Positions 43,254 to 52,024 are shown, counted from the first letter of the stretch. The stretch is DNA of 64,000 nt from Aequorivita sp. (GCA_030690315.1 JAUYGY010000015.1:1-64000), one strand, 5' to 3'. The notes: generated from the letters alone by a model not told the origin. Program-made: numbers and translations.

Positions 43254-44015
43254 ATGAACAGAATTCAACAAAAACTTTCAGAAAACAAAAAGCTGCTTTC
43301 CATTTATTTTACGGCAGGGTATCCAAAACTTGGCGACACGGTTGAAATACTTCAACAATTGGAAAAAAATGGCGTTGATATAGTTGAAATCGGATTGCCG
43401 TTTAGCGATCCGTTGGCAGATGGACCCACTATCCAAGAAAGTTCTCAAACGGCTTTAAAAAATGGAATGACCACTGATTTGCTTTTTGAGCAATTGAAAG
43501 ATATTCGGAAAAAAGTTTCCATTCCTTTGATTTTGATGGGATATTTTAACCCTGTACTTCAATTTGGTGTTGAAAATTTTTGCGGAAAATGCGCAGAAGT
43601 AGGTATTGACGGTTTGATTCTTCCGGATTTACCCTTGGCTGAATATGAAGAAAACTATGCGGCAATTTTCAAAAAATATGGACTAATAAATATCTTTTTG
43701 ATAACACCGCAAACTTCCGAAGAGAGAATTCAACAGATTGATTCTGCTTCCGAAGGTTTTATTTATATGGTTAGCAGCGCTAGTGTAACGGGCAGTGCAA
43801 CAGGTTTCGGAAATGAACAAAATGATTATTTTCAAAGAATTGCTTTGATGAAACTTAAAAATCCGTTGGTTGTTGGCTTCGGAATAAACAATGCTGAAAC
43901 ATTTCAACAAGCCACAAAACATACCAGCGGAGCAATCATTGGCAGTGCTTTTATAAAAATGCTTTCTGAAAAAGGTTTGGATGGAATTTCAACATTCATC
44001 AAAACAATTAGATAG
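43254..44015 (+). CDS. trpA: Tryptophan synthase alpha chain
   Basis: This 253-aa TIM-barrel subunit cleaves indole-3-glycerol phosphate. The catalytic Glu is in VDIVEIGLPFSDPLADGPTIQ, the catalytic Asp is in GIDGLILPDLPL, and the phosphate site is in VVGFGINNAE. It is the last gene of trpEGDCFBA. No clear terminator follows before the mvaA promoter. Confidence 0.97.
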   Translation: MNRIQQKLSENKKLLSIYFTAGYPKLGDTVEILQQLEKNGVDIVEIGLPFSDPLADGPTIQESSQTALKNGMTTDLLFEQLKDIRKKVSIPLILMGYFNPVLQFGVENFCGKCAEVGIDGLILPDLPLAEYEENYAAIFKKYGLINIFLITPQTSEERIQQIDSASEGFIYMVSSASVTGSATGFGNEQNDYFQRIALMKLKNPLVVGFGINNAETFQQATKHTSGAIIGSAFIKMLSEKGLDGISTFIKTIR

Positions 44016-44060
44016 CTTTTTCTTTTGTAAATGATTTTCAACAAACTGTAGGGTAAATAT

Positions 44061-44068
44061 TATCTTTG
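44061..44068 (+). promoter_or_regulatory. Predicted -7 element for HMG-CoA reductase
   Basis: TATCTTTG matches TAnnTTTG perfectly and lies 22 bp before the ATG at 44091, in the 75-bp gap after trpA. A -33 element is not clear at the usual spacing. Confidence 0.5.
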
Positions 44069-44090
44069 CAGTTCAACGTTAACTATTTTG

Positions 44091-45407
44091 ATGAATCAAC
44101 CTGTTTCCGGATTTTCCAAAAAATCCAAAGCTGAAAAAATTGAATGGCTTGCAGAAAATTATCTGCAGAACGACCCAAACTCAATTCAAATATTAAAAAA
44201 TTATTGGAATGAAAACGCTTCACTACAGCAGCTTCACGACGATTTTATAGAAAACACGCTTTCCAATTATTATTTGCCTTTTGCAATTGCGCCCAATTTT
44301 TTAATCAACGGAAAGCTTTTCGCCTTGCCCATGGTTACCGAAGAAAGTTCGGTAGTTGCCGCCGCCAGCAATGCCGCAAAATTTTGGCTGGAGCGCGGCG
44401 GATTTAAAGCCGAAGTGATTTCGACAGAAAAAAATGGGCAGATACATTTCAATTTTTACGGAAATGAAAAAGATATCGAAACATTTTTTGAAGAAGTAAA
44501 ACCGAAGCTACGAAAAAGTATTGAGTCAATTGAAAAAAATATGAAAGCCCGTGGTGGCGGACTTTTAGAGCTTTCGTTGGTTGACAAATCGCACATTTTG
44601 GATGGTTATTTTCACATTCACGCAACTTTTGAAACGCTGGACGCGATGGGCGCCAACTTCATAAATAGTTGTTTGGAGCAAATGGCACAAACTTTTGAGG
44701 AAGAAGCCAAGCATTTTGAGGCATTTCAGAAAAAAGGAACCTATCCGGAAGTTGTGATGAGCATACTCTCCAACTACGTTCCCGAATGTTTGGTGCTGGC
44801 GGAAGTGAGTTGTAATGTGGAAGAACTTAGCACTAAACATTACGACGGAAGGCAATTTGCAGAAAAATTTATCCGCGCAATTGACATTGCAAAAACCGAA
44901 ACACGCCGCGCGGTAACGCACAACAAAGGAATAATGAACGGAGTGGATGCGGTTGTTTTGGCTACGGGAAATGATTTTCGCGCCGTGGAAGCTGGCGTGC
45001 ACGCTTACGCAGCAAGAAACAGCTATTACGGAAGTTTGACCCACGCAAAAATTGAAGATGCTGTTTTCACTTTCTGGATTGAATTGCCTTTGGCGGTTGG
45101 CACGGTTGGCGGGTTGACGTCGCTTCACCCGTTGACGAAACTCGCTTTTGAAATTCTGCAAAAACCGAATGCAAAGGAACTGATGAAGATTATGGCTGTT
45201 GCCGGACTTGCACAAAATTTTGCGGCAGTCCGATCTTTGGTAACAACGGGAATTCAAAAAGGGCATATGAAAATGCACTTGATGAATATTTTAAACCAGC
45301 TGCACGCTTCAAAAAAAGAAAAGGAAGACGCTATGGAATATTTCAAAACAACAGTAGTTTCTCATAGTTCAGTGGTTTCTTTCATTAAAAGTTCAAGAAT
45401 AAAATAA
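44091..45407 (+). CDS. mvaA: Hydroxymethylglutaryl-CoA reductase, class II
   Basis: This 438-aa enzyme interconverts HMG-CoA and mevalonate. The active-site Glu is in MVTEESSVVAAASNAAKFW, Lys and Asp are in HNKGIMNGVDAVVLATGNDFR, and the late His is in KGHMKMH. Class II length and motifs fit. Although this class can be degradative, the neighbouring GHMP kinase suggests it feeds isoprenoid synthesis by the mevalonate route. ATG 44091 is preferred over TTG 44088. Confidence 0.93.
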   Translation: MNQPVSGFSKKSKAEKIEWLAENYLQNDPNSIQILKNYWNENASLQQLHDDFIENTLSNYYLPFAIAPNFLINGKLFALPMVTEESSVVAAASNAAKFWLERGGFKAEVISTEKNGQIHFNFYGNEKDIETFFEEVKPKLRKSIESIEKNMKARGGGLLELSLVDKSHILDGYFHIHATFETLDAMGANFINSCLEQMAQTFEEEAKHFEAFQKKGTYPEVVMSILSNYVPECLVLAEVSCNVEELSTKHYDGRQFAEKFIRAIDIAKTETRRAVTHNKGIMNGVDAVVLATGNDFRAVEAGVHAYAARNSYYGSLTHAKIEDAVFTFWIELPLAVGTVGGLTSLHPLTKLAFEILQKPNAKELMKIMAVAGLAQNFAAVRSLVTTGIQKGHMKMHLMNILNQLHASKKEKEDAMEYFKTTVVSHSSVVSFIKSSRIK

Positions 45408-45427
45408 AAAAATTGTAATTTTAAAAC

Positions 45428-45667
45428 ATGGACATACAAGCGAAAAAATTGGATCTTATAGAATGGCTGGTAAAACTTTCCGATGAAAGTATTATTGAAC
45501 AGATATATAATTTCAAGATGGTTACCAAAGAAAATTCCTATATAGAAATTTCAGAGGAAGAAGAACTTGGTATTGAAAGGGGGTTACGGGATTATGAAGC
45601 AGGCAGGATCAGTACACACGAAGAAGTTACGGAACGCATCAAATCAAAATATCCATTTCTGAAATGA
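45428..45667 (+). CDS. Antitoxin of a type II toxin-antitoxin pair
   Basis: This 79-aa acidic protein has two helices at the N-terminus (DLIEWLVKLSDESIIEQIYNF) and an acidic C-terminal stretch (EISEEEELGIERGLRDYEAGRISTHEEV) like Bacteroidota antitoxins that partner RelE/ParE-type toxins. It overlaps the toxin gene by 4 bp (ATGA), the usual coupling. It starts 20 bp after mvaA, so the pair may be read from the mvaA promoter. Confidence 0.8.
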   Translation: MDIQAKKLDLIEWLVKLSDESIIEQIYNFKMVTKENSYIEISEEEELGIERGLRDYEAGRISTHEEVTERIKSKYPFLK

Positions 45668-45963
45668 AGTTGATCTGGACGGACGAGGCGGAAGAAACAT
45701 TCAGCAATATCCTGTTATATTTAGCTTCGGAATTTTCAGAACGTGTAGCAGATAAATTTTATAATGAATGCTATAAAATTTTGGGTCAAATAAAAAAAGA
45801 ACCGTTTTTATATAGAAAAACTGAAATAGAATCCGTTCACAAAGTAGTTATCCATAAGTTTACCACACTTTACTACCGATTGGATCTCGAAAAAAATGTA
45901 ATTGTTTTACTTTTCTTTTTTGACACAAGACAAAATCCAAACTTGTTATCCTTCAATTCATAA
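45664..45963 (+). CDS. ParE/RelE-superfamily toxin
   Basis: This 99-aa basic protein has the ParE/RelE fold pattern: LIWTDEAEETFSNILLYL helix, KFYNECYKILGQIKKEPFLYRK, then strands VHKVVIHKFTTLYYRL and VIVLLFFFDTRQNP, the last being the typical C-terminal strand. ParE toxins poison gyrase and RelE toxins cut mRNA; which applies cannot be told. Its stop is 4 bp before the likely start of the GHMP kinase. Confidence 0.88.
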   Translation: MKLIWTDEAEETFSNILLYLASEFSERVADKFYNECYKILGQIKKEPFLYRKTEIESVHKVVIHKFTTLYYRLDLEKNVIVLLFFFDTRQNPNLLSFNS

Positions 45964-45967
45964 ATCT

Positions 45968-46879
45968 TTGCTTAAAACCTTCCACAGCAACGGAAAATTA
46001 TTGCTCACCGCTGAATATGCGGTGCTGGACGGCGCGTTGGCATTGGCACTTCCCACAAAATATGGGCAAACGCTGGAAATTGATGCTTCCGAAAATGAAG
46101 GAATCCATTGGAAAAGTTTTGATGAAAAAGAGGCCGTTTGGTTTGAGGATTTCTTCGAATTAAAAACTTTTGGGAGTAAAAATCCAAAGAACGATATTTC
46201 AAAAACTATATCAAAAATTCTTCAGCAAGCCAAAAAACTAAATCCGGAATTTTTGAACCATGGCTTAGGTTTTAATATAAAAACCCATCTCGATTTCCCA
46301 AGAAATTGGGGACTTGGCACTTCTTCCACATTAATAAACAACATTGCGCAATGGGCAAATGTGGATGCTTTTGAACTTTTAAAAGCCAGTTTCGGCGGAA
46401 GTGGATATGATATCGCGGCAGCTAAAAGTGATTCTCCAATTTTATATAAATTGAAAAACGGAAATCCGGAATTCAGAAAAGTACATCTTCTGTGGGACTT
46501 TACGGAATCCTTATTTTTTGTGCACTTAAATAGAAAACAGGACAGTAAAGAAGGGATTGCGAAATACAGAAAAACTGCAGTGAATGAAAAATCGCTTCAA
46601 AGAATTTCAGATATCAGCAACAAGCTTTTGATGTGTTATTCGCTCTCAGATTTTGAGAAATTGATGGATGCCCACGAGGAAATTATTTCAGAAATAATAA
46701 ACCTTCCAACTATTAAAAAACAGCTTTTTAGTGATTATCCCAAAACAATCAAAAGTCTTGGTGCTTGGGGCGGCGATTTTGTTTTGGTTACGGGAGATGC
46801 TTCCGATATGGATTATTTCAGAAGAAAACGCTTTGAAACTATTGTTCCTTTTGGGGAAATTATAAAATTCATTTCTTAA
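45968..46879 (+). CDS. GYDIA-family GHMP kinase (mevalonate-pathway-linked)
   Basis: This 303-aa GHMP-fold kinase has KTFHSNGKLLLTAEYAVLDGALALALPTK at the start, the phosphate loop WGLGTSSTLINN, and the family-naming motif SGYDIAAA. Flavobacteria carry it beside HMG-CoA reductase, where it is presumed to act on mevalonate intermediates. No ATG is available: the start is probably TTG 45968, giving MLKTFHSNGK. Frames further upstream overlap the toxin gene and look unconserved. The adjoining toxin-antitoxin pair may have displaced the native start. Confidence 0.85.
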   Translation: MLKTFHSNGKLLLTAEYAVLDGALALALPTKYGQTLEIDASENEGIHWKSFDEKEAVWFEDFFELKTFGSKNPKNDISKTISKILQQAKKLNPEFLNHGLGFNIKTHLDFPRNWGLGTSSTLINNIAQWANVDAFELLKASFGGSGYDIAAAKSDSPILYKLKNGNPEFRKVHLLWDFTESLFFVHLNRKQDSKEGIAKYRKTAVNEKSLQRISDISNKLLMCYSLSDFEKLMDAHEEIISEIINLPTIKKQLFSDYPKTIKSLGAWGGDFVLVTGDASDMDYFRRKRFETIVPFGEIIKFIS

Positions 46880-46996
46880 AAACAAAAAGTCCAAAACAAT
46901 TCTGTTGAATTTTAATTAGAGCCTATAAATATTTCACTATTTTTAAACTTTAAACATTTTTTTCAAAATTTATCAAACATTAGCAAATATTTAGAA

Positions 46997-47560
46997 ATGG
47001 AAAAACCTAAATTTCGACACGATGAAAAAAGGGATTTATTCATTGGGAAATTTGACCATCACGATGTTTATTACAGAGGTTTTTACTCCAATCAAAAAAA
47101 TAAACACTTAAACGGTTTTGTGTATAGAAACTTCGATTCCAATAATTCTGATTATGAAGGAGACGAATACAATTCCAATGGTCATTTATCAACTCCGGGT
47201 GATAGGTTTACTAAATATTCAGATGTCTCAACTAAAAATGTTAAAACATACTACTTTGGTACTGACAGTCCAAATTTCTTGAGTAGAGCAAAGAAAACAG
47301 CGATAGATAGAGGAATTATGATAAAATCTCAGATTAAATCTTTGGATGAAAATGAAACTTTGGATGAAAAATATAATATAATTACCCTTCAATTTGAACT
47401 TTTAGAGGAAGACAAAAAACTTTACAGAAAAATAAAAGTCAATAATACAATAGTAAATATTACCAGTCAATCATTAGGATTTATTATTCTATTTGGCTCA
47501 ATAGGCTTATTTATTTTCATTTCGATGTATATTATTCTTTGGATTTTTGACTTATTATAA
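46997..47560 (+). CDS. Orphan protein with a C-terminal membrane helix
   Basis: This 187-aa protein has a hydrophilic, charged N-terminal part (about 1-150) rich in Asp, Asn and Tyr, followed by one or two hydrophobic segments near the end (about 155-187, LGFIILFGSIGLFIFISMYIILWIF). Codon use is more AT-rich than that of its neighbours. I do not recognise a family. It may be recently acquired. Confidence 0.6.
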   Translation: MEKPKFRHDEKRDLFIGKFDHHDVYYRGFYSNQKNKHLNGFVYRNFDSNNSDYEGDEYNSNGHLSTPGDRFTKYSDVSTKNVKTYYFGTDSPNFLSRAKKTAIDRGIMIKSQIKSLDENETLDEKYNIITLQFELLEEDKKLYRKIKVNNTIVNITSQSLGFIILFGSIGLFIFISMYIILWIFDLL

Positions 47561-47618
47561 CTTCAACCCTTTTTGAACACCCAGAATATTATGTCTGATT
47601 TGACTTCTTTTAATAACA

Positions 47619-47648
47619 AAAAACCCGAAACGAAAGTTTCGGGTTTTT
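47619..47648. terminator. Bidirectional intrinsic terminator with GAAA tetraloop
   Basis: A 13-bp perfect stem, AAAAACCCGAAAC (47619-47631) with GTTTCGGGTTTTT (47636-47648), is closed by a GAAA tetraloop. A/T runs on both sides let it stop transcripts from the orphan gene (plus) and from the tRNA (minus). Confidence 0.9.
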
Positions 47649-47651
47649 AAG

Positions 47652-47724
47652 TGGTGCCTCCAAGAATCGAACTAGGGACACATGGATTTTCAGTCCATTG
47701 CTCTACCAACTGAGCTAAGGCACC
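47652..47724 (-). tRNA. tRNA-Phe (GAA)
   Basis: The 73-nt cloverleaf reads on the minus strand from GGTGCCT. Its acceptor stem GGTGCCT/AGGCACC, D arm AGCTCAGTTGGTAGAGC, anticodon stem ATGGA/TCCAT with loop CTGAAAA (anticodon GAA) and T arm GTTCGATTC are all intact. The discriminator base is A; the CCA end is not encoded. The terminator at 47619-47648 follows directly. Confidence 0.96.
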
Positions 47725-47867
47725 ATTATTGAGACGGCAAATATAAAGCTATTTTCTTTTTCGCAAAACATTAATTAAAAAATAAAAAAGATAATTTTTT
47801 CAATTTAATAGAGGTTTAACAAATACTTACTTGTGGGAGTTGTATTTTTATCGCCTTATTTAAAAAA

Positions 47868-48596
47868 ATGAATCTCGTAATTGATGTTGGAAATACGCTG
47901 GTAAAGCTCGGCGTGTTCGATGCTGGAAATCTCAAGCTTAGAAAAACGTGCATCAAAAACGATTTTTTGAATGTACTTGCTGAAATTTCAGAAACCTTTC
48001 CATCCATTTCAAATACACTTGTTTCTTCGGTTGGGAATTTTACAGAGCATCAACTTTCTGGGTTGCAGGAACGCTATCAAGTTTCGGTTTTGGATTATAA
48101 AACCAAGATTCCATTTATCAATAAATATGAAACTCCGCACACTTTGGGGGTAGATAGAATTGCCTTAATTAGTGCAGCGGCAACGCAGTTCAGCAAAAAA
48201 AATGTTTTGGTTATTGACGTTGGCACCTGCATTACATATGATTTTTTATCTTCAGAAAATGAATATTTTGGGGGAGGCATCTCTCCTGGTATTTCATTGC
48301 GTTATAAATCTTTGCATACGTTTACAGAAAACCTACCTTTACTGGAGGCAAACAACCTTAATTTACTGATTGGAAACAGCACAGCAACCTCCATACATTC
48401 TGGAGTTGTAAACGGTGTTTTGTACGAAATAGATGGCTTTATTAATGCGTATGAAAAAAAATACAACAATTTAACAGTTATTTTAACAGGTGGTGATGCA
48501 CATTTTTTGCGAGATAGTTTAAAAAATGACATCTTTGCCAACTCAAATTTTTTATTGGAAGGATTAAACCACATTTTAGAATATAACAAACATTGA
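47868..48596 (+). CDS. coaX: Type III pantothenate kinase
   Basis: This 242-aa enzyme phosphorylates pantothenate, the first step of coenzyme A synthesis. The ASKHA-fold motifs LVIDVGNTLVKLGVF, HTLGVDRIALISAA, LVIDVGTCITYDF and GGGISPGISLRYKSL are in the standard order for CoaX. It overlaps the next gene at TGATG. It has 144 bp upstream, after the divergent tRNA. Confidence 0.95.
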   Translation: MNLVIDVGNTLVKLGVFDAGNLKLRKTCIKNDFLNVLAEISETFPSISNTLVSSVGNFTEHQLSGLQERYQVSVLDYKTKIPFINKYETPHTLGVDRIALISAAATQFSKKNVLVIDVGTCITYDFLSSENEYFGGGISPGISLRYKSLHTFTENLPLLEANNLNLLIGNSTATSIHSGVVNGVLYEIDGFINAYEKKYNNLTVILTGGDAHFLRDSLKNDIFANSNFLLEGLNHILEYNKH

Positions 48597-49831
48597 TGTT
48601 TAGACAAATAGTAGTCGGTTTATTTATACTCATGGCAGGTGTGGCAGTAGCCCAGGAAGGAACCACATCTCCCTATTCTTTTTATGGTATTGGAACCTTA
48701 AAATTCCGTGGCACCGTTGAAAACAAACTTATGGGAGGCATTGGTGTTTTCTCAGACAGCATACATCTTAACCTTCAAAACCCTGCCTCATACGCAACAT
48801 TGGGATTGATTAACTTTTCAGTGGGCGGGAGCTTTAATGTTTCTACCCAAAAAAACGAAACGGAAAGCCAAAATACTTCGGCCACTACTCTTGATTATAT
48901 AGCTATGGGAATTCCTATGGGGAAATTCGGGCTTGGCTTCGGCGTTATCCCTTACAGCTCCGTTGGATATGATTTTTATTCTGAAGTTCCCGATGGGTTA
49001 TCACAATATACCGGAAGCGGTGGATTGAACAGAGCCTATATTTCATTGGGCTATCAAGCAACCCCAGAATTAAGTGTGGGTATTGATGCGAATTATAATT
49101 TCGGAAAAATAGAAAACACTACAACAACCCAAAAAGAAATTGAATTGGCAACGCAAAGCTACAACAGGTCCGAAATTTCGGGTTTCAGTTTCAACTTTGG
49201 TGCAATTTATAAAAAAATGATTTCCGAAAACTTGGAACTTACAGGATCAGCAACCTTTTCCCCTGGAACCAGTTTTACTTCAGAAAATTCACGAAGAATT
49301 TCAACTGTCCAGATAATTCCCGCAGGTATTTTTCCCGTGGATGAAAGAGATGTTTTAGTTGCAGATACAGATTTCACATTTCCATCACAATTTAGCATTG
49401 GTGCCGGTATTGGAAAACCTAAATTTTGGGCAATTGGCGGTGAATACACAAACTTAAAAAACAGTAATTTCACAAATAGATCCTTCAGCATTGATAATGT
49501 AATTTATAAAAACGCTTCTAAATTCAGCCTTGGGGGCTATTATATACCCAATTATAATTCTTTTGGAAATTACATTAAAAGAGTGGTTTACAGAGCCGGT
49601 GCTAGATATGAACAAACCGGTCTTAACGTGAATGGACAAGACATTAACGAGTTTGGCATATCTTTTGGAGTTGGTTTACCCGTAGGCCGATTATTCTCTA
49701 ACATGAACTTAGGGATTGAAATAGGAAGCCGAGGCACAACCGATTTTGGTTTGATAAAGGAAAACTTCTTCAATACATTTTTAAGTTTCTCATTAAACGA
49801 CCGTTGGTTCGAAAAAAGATTATACGATTAA
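48596..49831 (+). CDS. Outer-membrane beta-barrel protein
   Basis: This 411-aa protein has a signal peptide (about 1-20, AVAQ) and a barrel rich in aromatic and glycine residues. The start SPYSFYGIGTLKFRGTVENKLMGGIGVF and the NPASYATLG stretch recall FadL/PorV-like barrels common in Bacteroidota. The function is unknown. It is coupled to coaX (TGATG) and followed by a TPR protein and lptC, so it may belong to envelope assembly. Confidence 0.75.
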   Translation: MFRQIVVGLFILMAGVAVAQEGTTSPYSFYGIGTLKFRGTVENKLMGGIGVFSDSIHLNLQNPASYATLGLINFSVGGSFNVSTQKNETESQNTSATTLDYIAMGIPMGKFGLGFGVIPYSSVGYDFYSEVPDGLSQYTGSGGLNRAYISLGYQATPELSVGIDANYNFGKIENTTTTQKEIELATQSYNRSEISGFSFNFGAIYKKMISENLELTGSATFSPGTSFTSENSRRISTVQIIPAGIFPVDERDVLVADTDFTFPSQFSIGAGIGKPKFWAIGGEYTNLKNSNFTNRSFSIDNVIYKNASKFSLGGYYIPNYNSFGNYIKRVVYRAGARYEQTGLNVNGQDINEFGISFGVGLPVGRLFSNMNLGIEIGSRGTTDFGLIKENFFNTFLSFSLNDRWFEKRLYD

Positions 49832-49851
49832 TACCATTTAAGAAAAACACC

Positions 49852-51216
49852 ATGAAAACAAAATTTGTTCTATTATTCACAATTCTATTACTTGCTTTCT
49901 CTGGCAAATCTATTGCACAAGCCCCAGATGACTGTGCTATTTCATTATCCTATTTTACCGAACCAGCCAAAATAAAAAACTATGAGGCTGCGCTTCCCTA
50001 TTATGAAAAACTTGTAAAAGAATGCCCAAATTACAATCTGGCCATTTACCAATATGGCGTGAAAATGTTTGAGTATTTTATTGATGAAAAAGGCGATAAA
50101 AGCAAAGTCACTAATCTTATTGAAGCTTGGGAATTAAGATTGCAAAACTTTCCAGAGCAAACCAAGGAAGGCGATGTGCTTTTAACAATTGCGCAAATTA
50201 AATTTGACAATAATATTGGCACAAAAACAGAACAGTTCAATGCTTTTGATACAGTTTTCAAAAAATATCCTGAAGATTTCACCAGCGGAAAAAGTTTATA
50301 TACTTACTTCTCTTTGGCAGTAGATTTACATAATAGTGGTGAAAAAGATCTTCAAGAAATTTTTAATCTGTATGATGTTGTAATCAGTAAAATTGATATT
50401 GAAAAAAACAGTCTTGCCACAAAACTTACTCTTTTAATGGATAAGGAAGAAGCAGGTACTGCACTTACCGACAAAGAACAACGCGCCAAAGATGTTTATG
50501 AAAACAACCTTGGAGTTTACAGCACTATAGAAGGTAGTGTGAATGGAACATTGGGCCAGTTGGCAGATTGTGTAAACCTTGTTCCTTTTTATGAAAAAGA
50601 TTTCGAAGCTAAAAAGAATGATATTGATTGGCTTAAAGCAGCCAGTAACAGACTAGATGCTAAAGATTGCGAAACTCCGTTGTCAAACAAATTGGCAATT
50701 CGTCTGCACGAATTGGAGCCAAGCTCAATTTCTGCCTATTTATTAGGAAAGCAAGCTGAAGCTGGAGGAAAATCTTCCAAAGCTATGGAATACTTTAACC
50801 AAGCAGCCGATTTGGAAAAAGACAATTCCAAAAAAGCAAGAATCTATTACAGTATTGCTGAAAACCACCGCAAAAAAGGAAGCTTTGGTGCTGCAAGAAC
50901 CTATTACAATAAAATGCTTGAAGTAAAGCCATCTGCGGGTATTGCTTATTTAAAAATCGCCCAAATGATTGGCGACAGTTCAAATAGCTGTGGAAATACG
51001 GTATTTGAAAAAAGAGCTATAAACTGGCTTGCCGCTGAAATGGCAGCTAAAGCAGCACGTGTTGACGGATCTGTAGCTTCTTCTGCAAATGCTGCGGCAA
51101 GTGCATACAGACAACGTGCGCCTCAAGCAAGTGATATTTTTTCTGAAGGAATGGCCGGTAAAACCGTTACCTTTAACTGTTGGGTTGGCGGAAGCGTAAG
51201 AGTTCCTAACTTATAA
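49852..51216 (+). CDS. Exported tetratricopeptide-repeat protein
   Basis: This 454-aa protein has a signal peptide (MKTKFVLLFTILLLAFSGKSIAQ is split here at ATG 49852, cleavage near residue 23). TPR-like helices lie at about 45-80 and most clearly at 290-385 (SSKAMEYFNQAADLEKDNSKKARIYYSIAENHRKKGSFGAARTYYNKMLE). ATG 49852 replaces an upstream TTG-started extension that overlaps the barrel gene. It is likely a periplasmic or outer-membrane-associated scaffold. Confidence 0.8.
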   Translation: MKTKFVLLFTILLLAFSGKSIAQAPDDCAISLSYFTEPAKIKNYEAALPYYEKLVKECPNYNLAIYQYGVKMFEYFIDEKGDKSKVTNLIEAWELRLQNFPEQTKEGDVLLTIAQIKFDNNIGTKTEQFNAFDTVFKKYPEDFTSGKSLYTYFSLAVDLHNSGEKDLQEIFNLYDVVISKIDIEKNSLATKLTLLMDKEEAGTALTDKEQRAKDVYENNLGVYSTIEGSVNGTLGQLADCVNLVPFYEKDFEAKKNDIDWLKAASNRLDAKDCETPLSNKLAIRLHELEPSSISAYLLGKQAEAGGKSSKAMEYFNQAADLEKDNSKKARIYYSIAENHRKKGSFGAARTYYNKMLEVKPSAGIAYLKIAQMIGDSSNSCGNTVFEKRAINWLAAEMAAKAARVDGSVASSANAAASAYRQRAPQASDIFSEGMAGKTVTFNCWVGGSVRVPNL

Positions 51217-51218
51217 GA

Positions 51219-51794
51219 ATGTACACCACAATAAATATGTTTAAAAGCGTGATGGCTCTGGTATTAGCCGTCACGCTTTTTGCATGTGAGGGTAATTATC
51301 AAAATGTAAAAAAACTTAGCCTTTCAGACGGAGCCCCCATCGCCGAAGGCAAAAACATCAATTTTAAATACACCGATTCCGGAAAATTGATTACCAATCT
51401 CTTGGCTGCCCAATTGCTCGATTACTCAAATTTGGAGTTTCCCTACAAAGAGTTTCCAAAAGGAATTGAAGTTCTTTTTTGGGATGAAAACGGAAAAAGA
51501 AGTACCGTTAATGCAGATTATGCCATTCAGTATGACAAAACAGGTTTGGTTGATTTGAGAGATAATGTAGTTTTGGTAACTGCTGACAGTGTAATCCTGA
51601 AAGCCACTCAGCTTTATTGGGACCAAAAAAACAAATGGGTATTTACGGACCAACCATACCAAATTAAATTTAAGGATGGCTCCTATAATGATGGAGCCAG
51701 ATTTGATGGTAACCAAGATTTCACTATCTTTTTATCCAGAAAAAACCAAGGTGTTCAATTAATTGATAAAAATAAAATTGAAGATGTTAAGTAA
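51219..51794 (+). CDS. lptC: LPS export ABC transporter periplasmic protein LptC
   Basis: This 191-aa lipoprotein-like LptC ends its signal at the lipobox LFAC (Cys23 from ATG 51219; ATG 51237 is an alternative start). The body has the LptC beta-jellyroll pattern, with FPKGIEVLFWDENGKRSTVNADYAIQYDKTGLVDLRDNVVLVTADSVILKATQLYWDQKNKW. It passes LPS from LptBFG to LptA. Its signal-peptide codons contain a complete intrinsic-terminator hairpin. Its 3' end overlaps the next small gene. Confidence 0.88.
   Translation: MYTTINMFKSVMALVLAVTLFACEGNYQNVKKLSLSDGAPIAEGKNINFKYTDSGKLITNLLAAQLLDYSNLEFPYKEFPKGIEVLFWDENGKRSTVNADYAIQYDKTGLVDLRDNVVLVTADSVILKATQLYWDQKNKWVFTDQPYQIKFKDGSYNDGARFDGNQDFTIFLSRKNQGVQLIDKNKIEDVK
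51243..51281 (+). terminator. Intrinsic-terminator hairpin inside the lptC signal-peptide codons
   Basis: AAAAGCGTGATGGCT (51243-51257) pairs with AGCCGTCACGCTTTT (51266-51280) over 15 bp with one G-U pair and an 8-nt loop, followed by T to 51281. It lies 6 nt after the in-frame ATG at 51237. It could end transcripts of the preceding TPR gene and set the lptC level. Confidence 0.7.
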
Positions 51795-51984
51795 ACTGTA
51801 CCGCTTTTTTGAATATGGATATCTCCTGGCTGCTGCTTTTTTTGCCTATGAAGCAATAAACAATTGGAACACTGAGCGCGGGCGCTCTTATCTGTTTGCG
51901 TGTTTCGTAGTGGTTGCTATATTTATGTATTTCTTCAAAAGAAATTTCAGAAAGAAAATGGAAGACCAAAATAAAAATGTATGA
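51784..51984 (+). CDS. Small membrane protein downstream of lptC
   Basis: This 66-aa protein overlaps the lptC 3' end by 11 bp. It has two membrane helices (about 7-23 and 35-52) and a basic tail (KRNFRKKMEDQNKN). The family is unnamed but the position after lptC is typical of flavobacteria. The function is unknown. Confidence 0.75.
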   Translation: MLSKLYRFFEYGYLLAAAFFAYEAINNWNTERGRSYLFACFVVVAIFMYFFKRNFRKKMEDQNKNV

Positions 51985-52024
51985 TTCATTTAAACGTCTA
52001 AATCTTTAAACCAAAACCCAAAAA

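Noticed and set aside
44047..44068. GTAGGGT before HMG-CoA reductase as a fourth ECF promoter
   Set aside because: The first G of GGTAGGGT is missing and no TGTY occurs 15 bp later; a perfect TATCTTTG housekeeping element is present instead.
44565..45278. A 237-codon open frame on the minus strand inside HMG-CoA reductase
   Set aside because: It lies wholly opposite a well-conserved enzyme, and its Cys/His/Phe-rich translation looks like a reverse shadow.
47560..47868. An integration site at tRNA-Phe
   Set aside because: No duplicated tRNA 3' end, integrase or flanking direct repeat was found near it.
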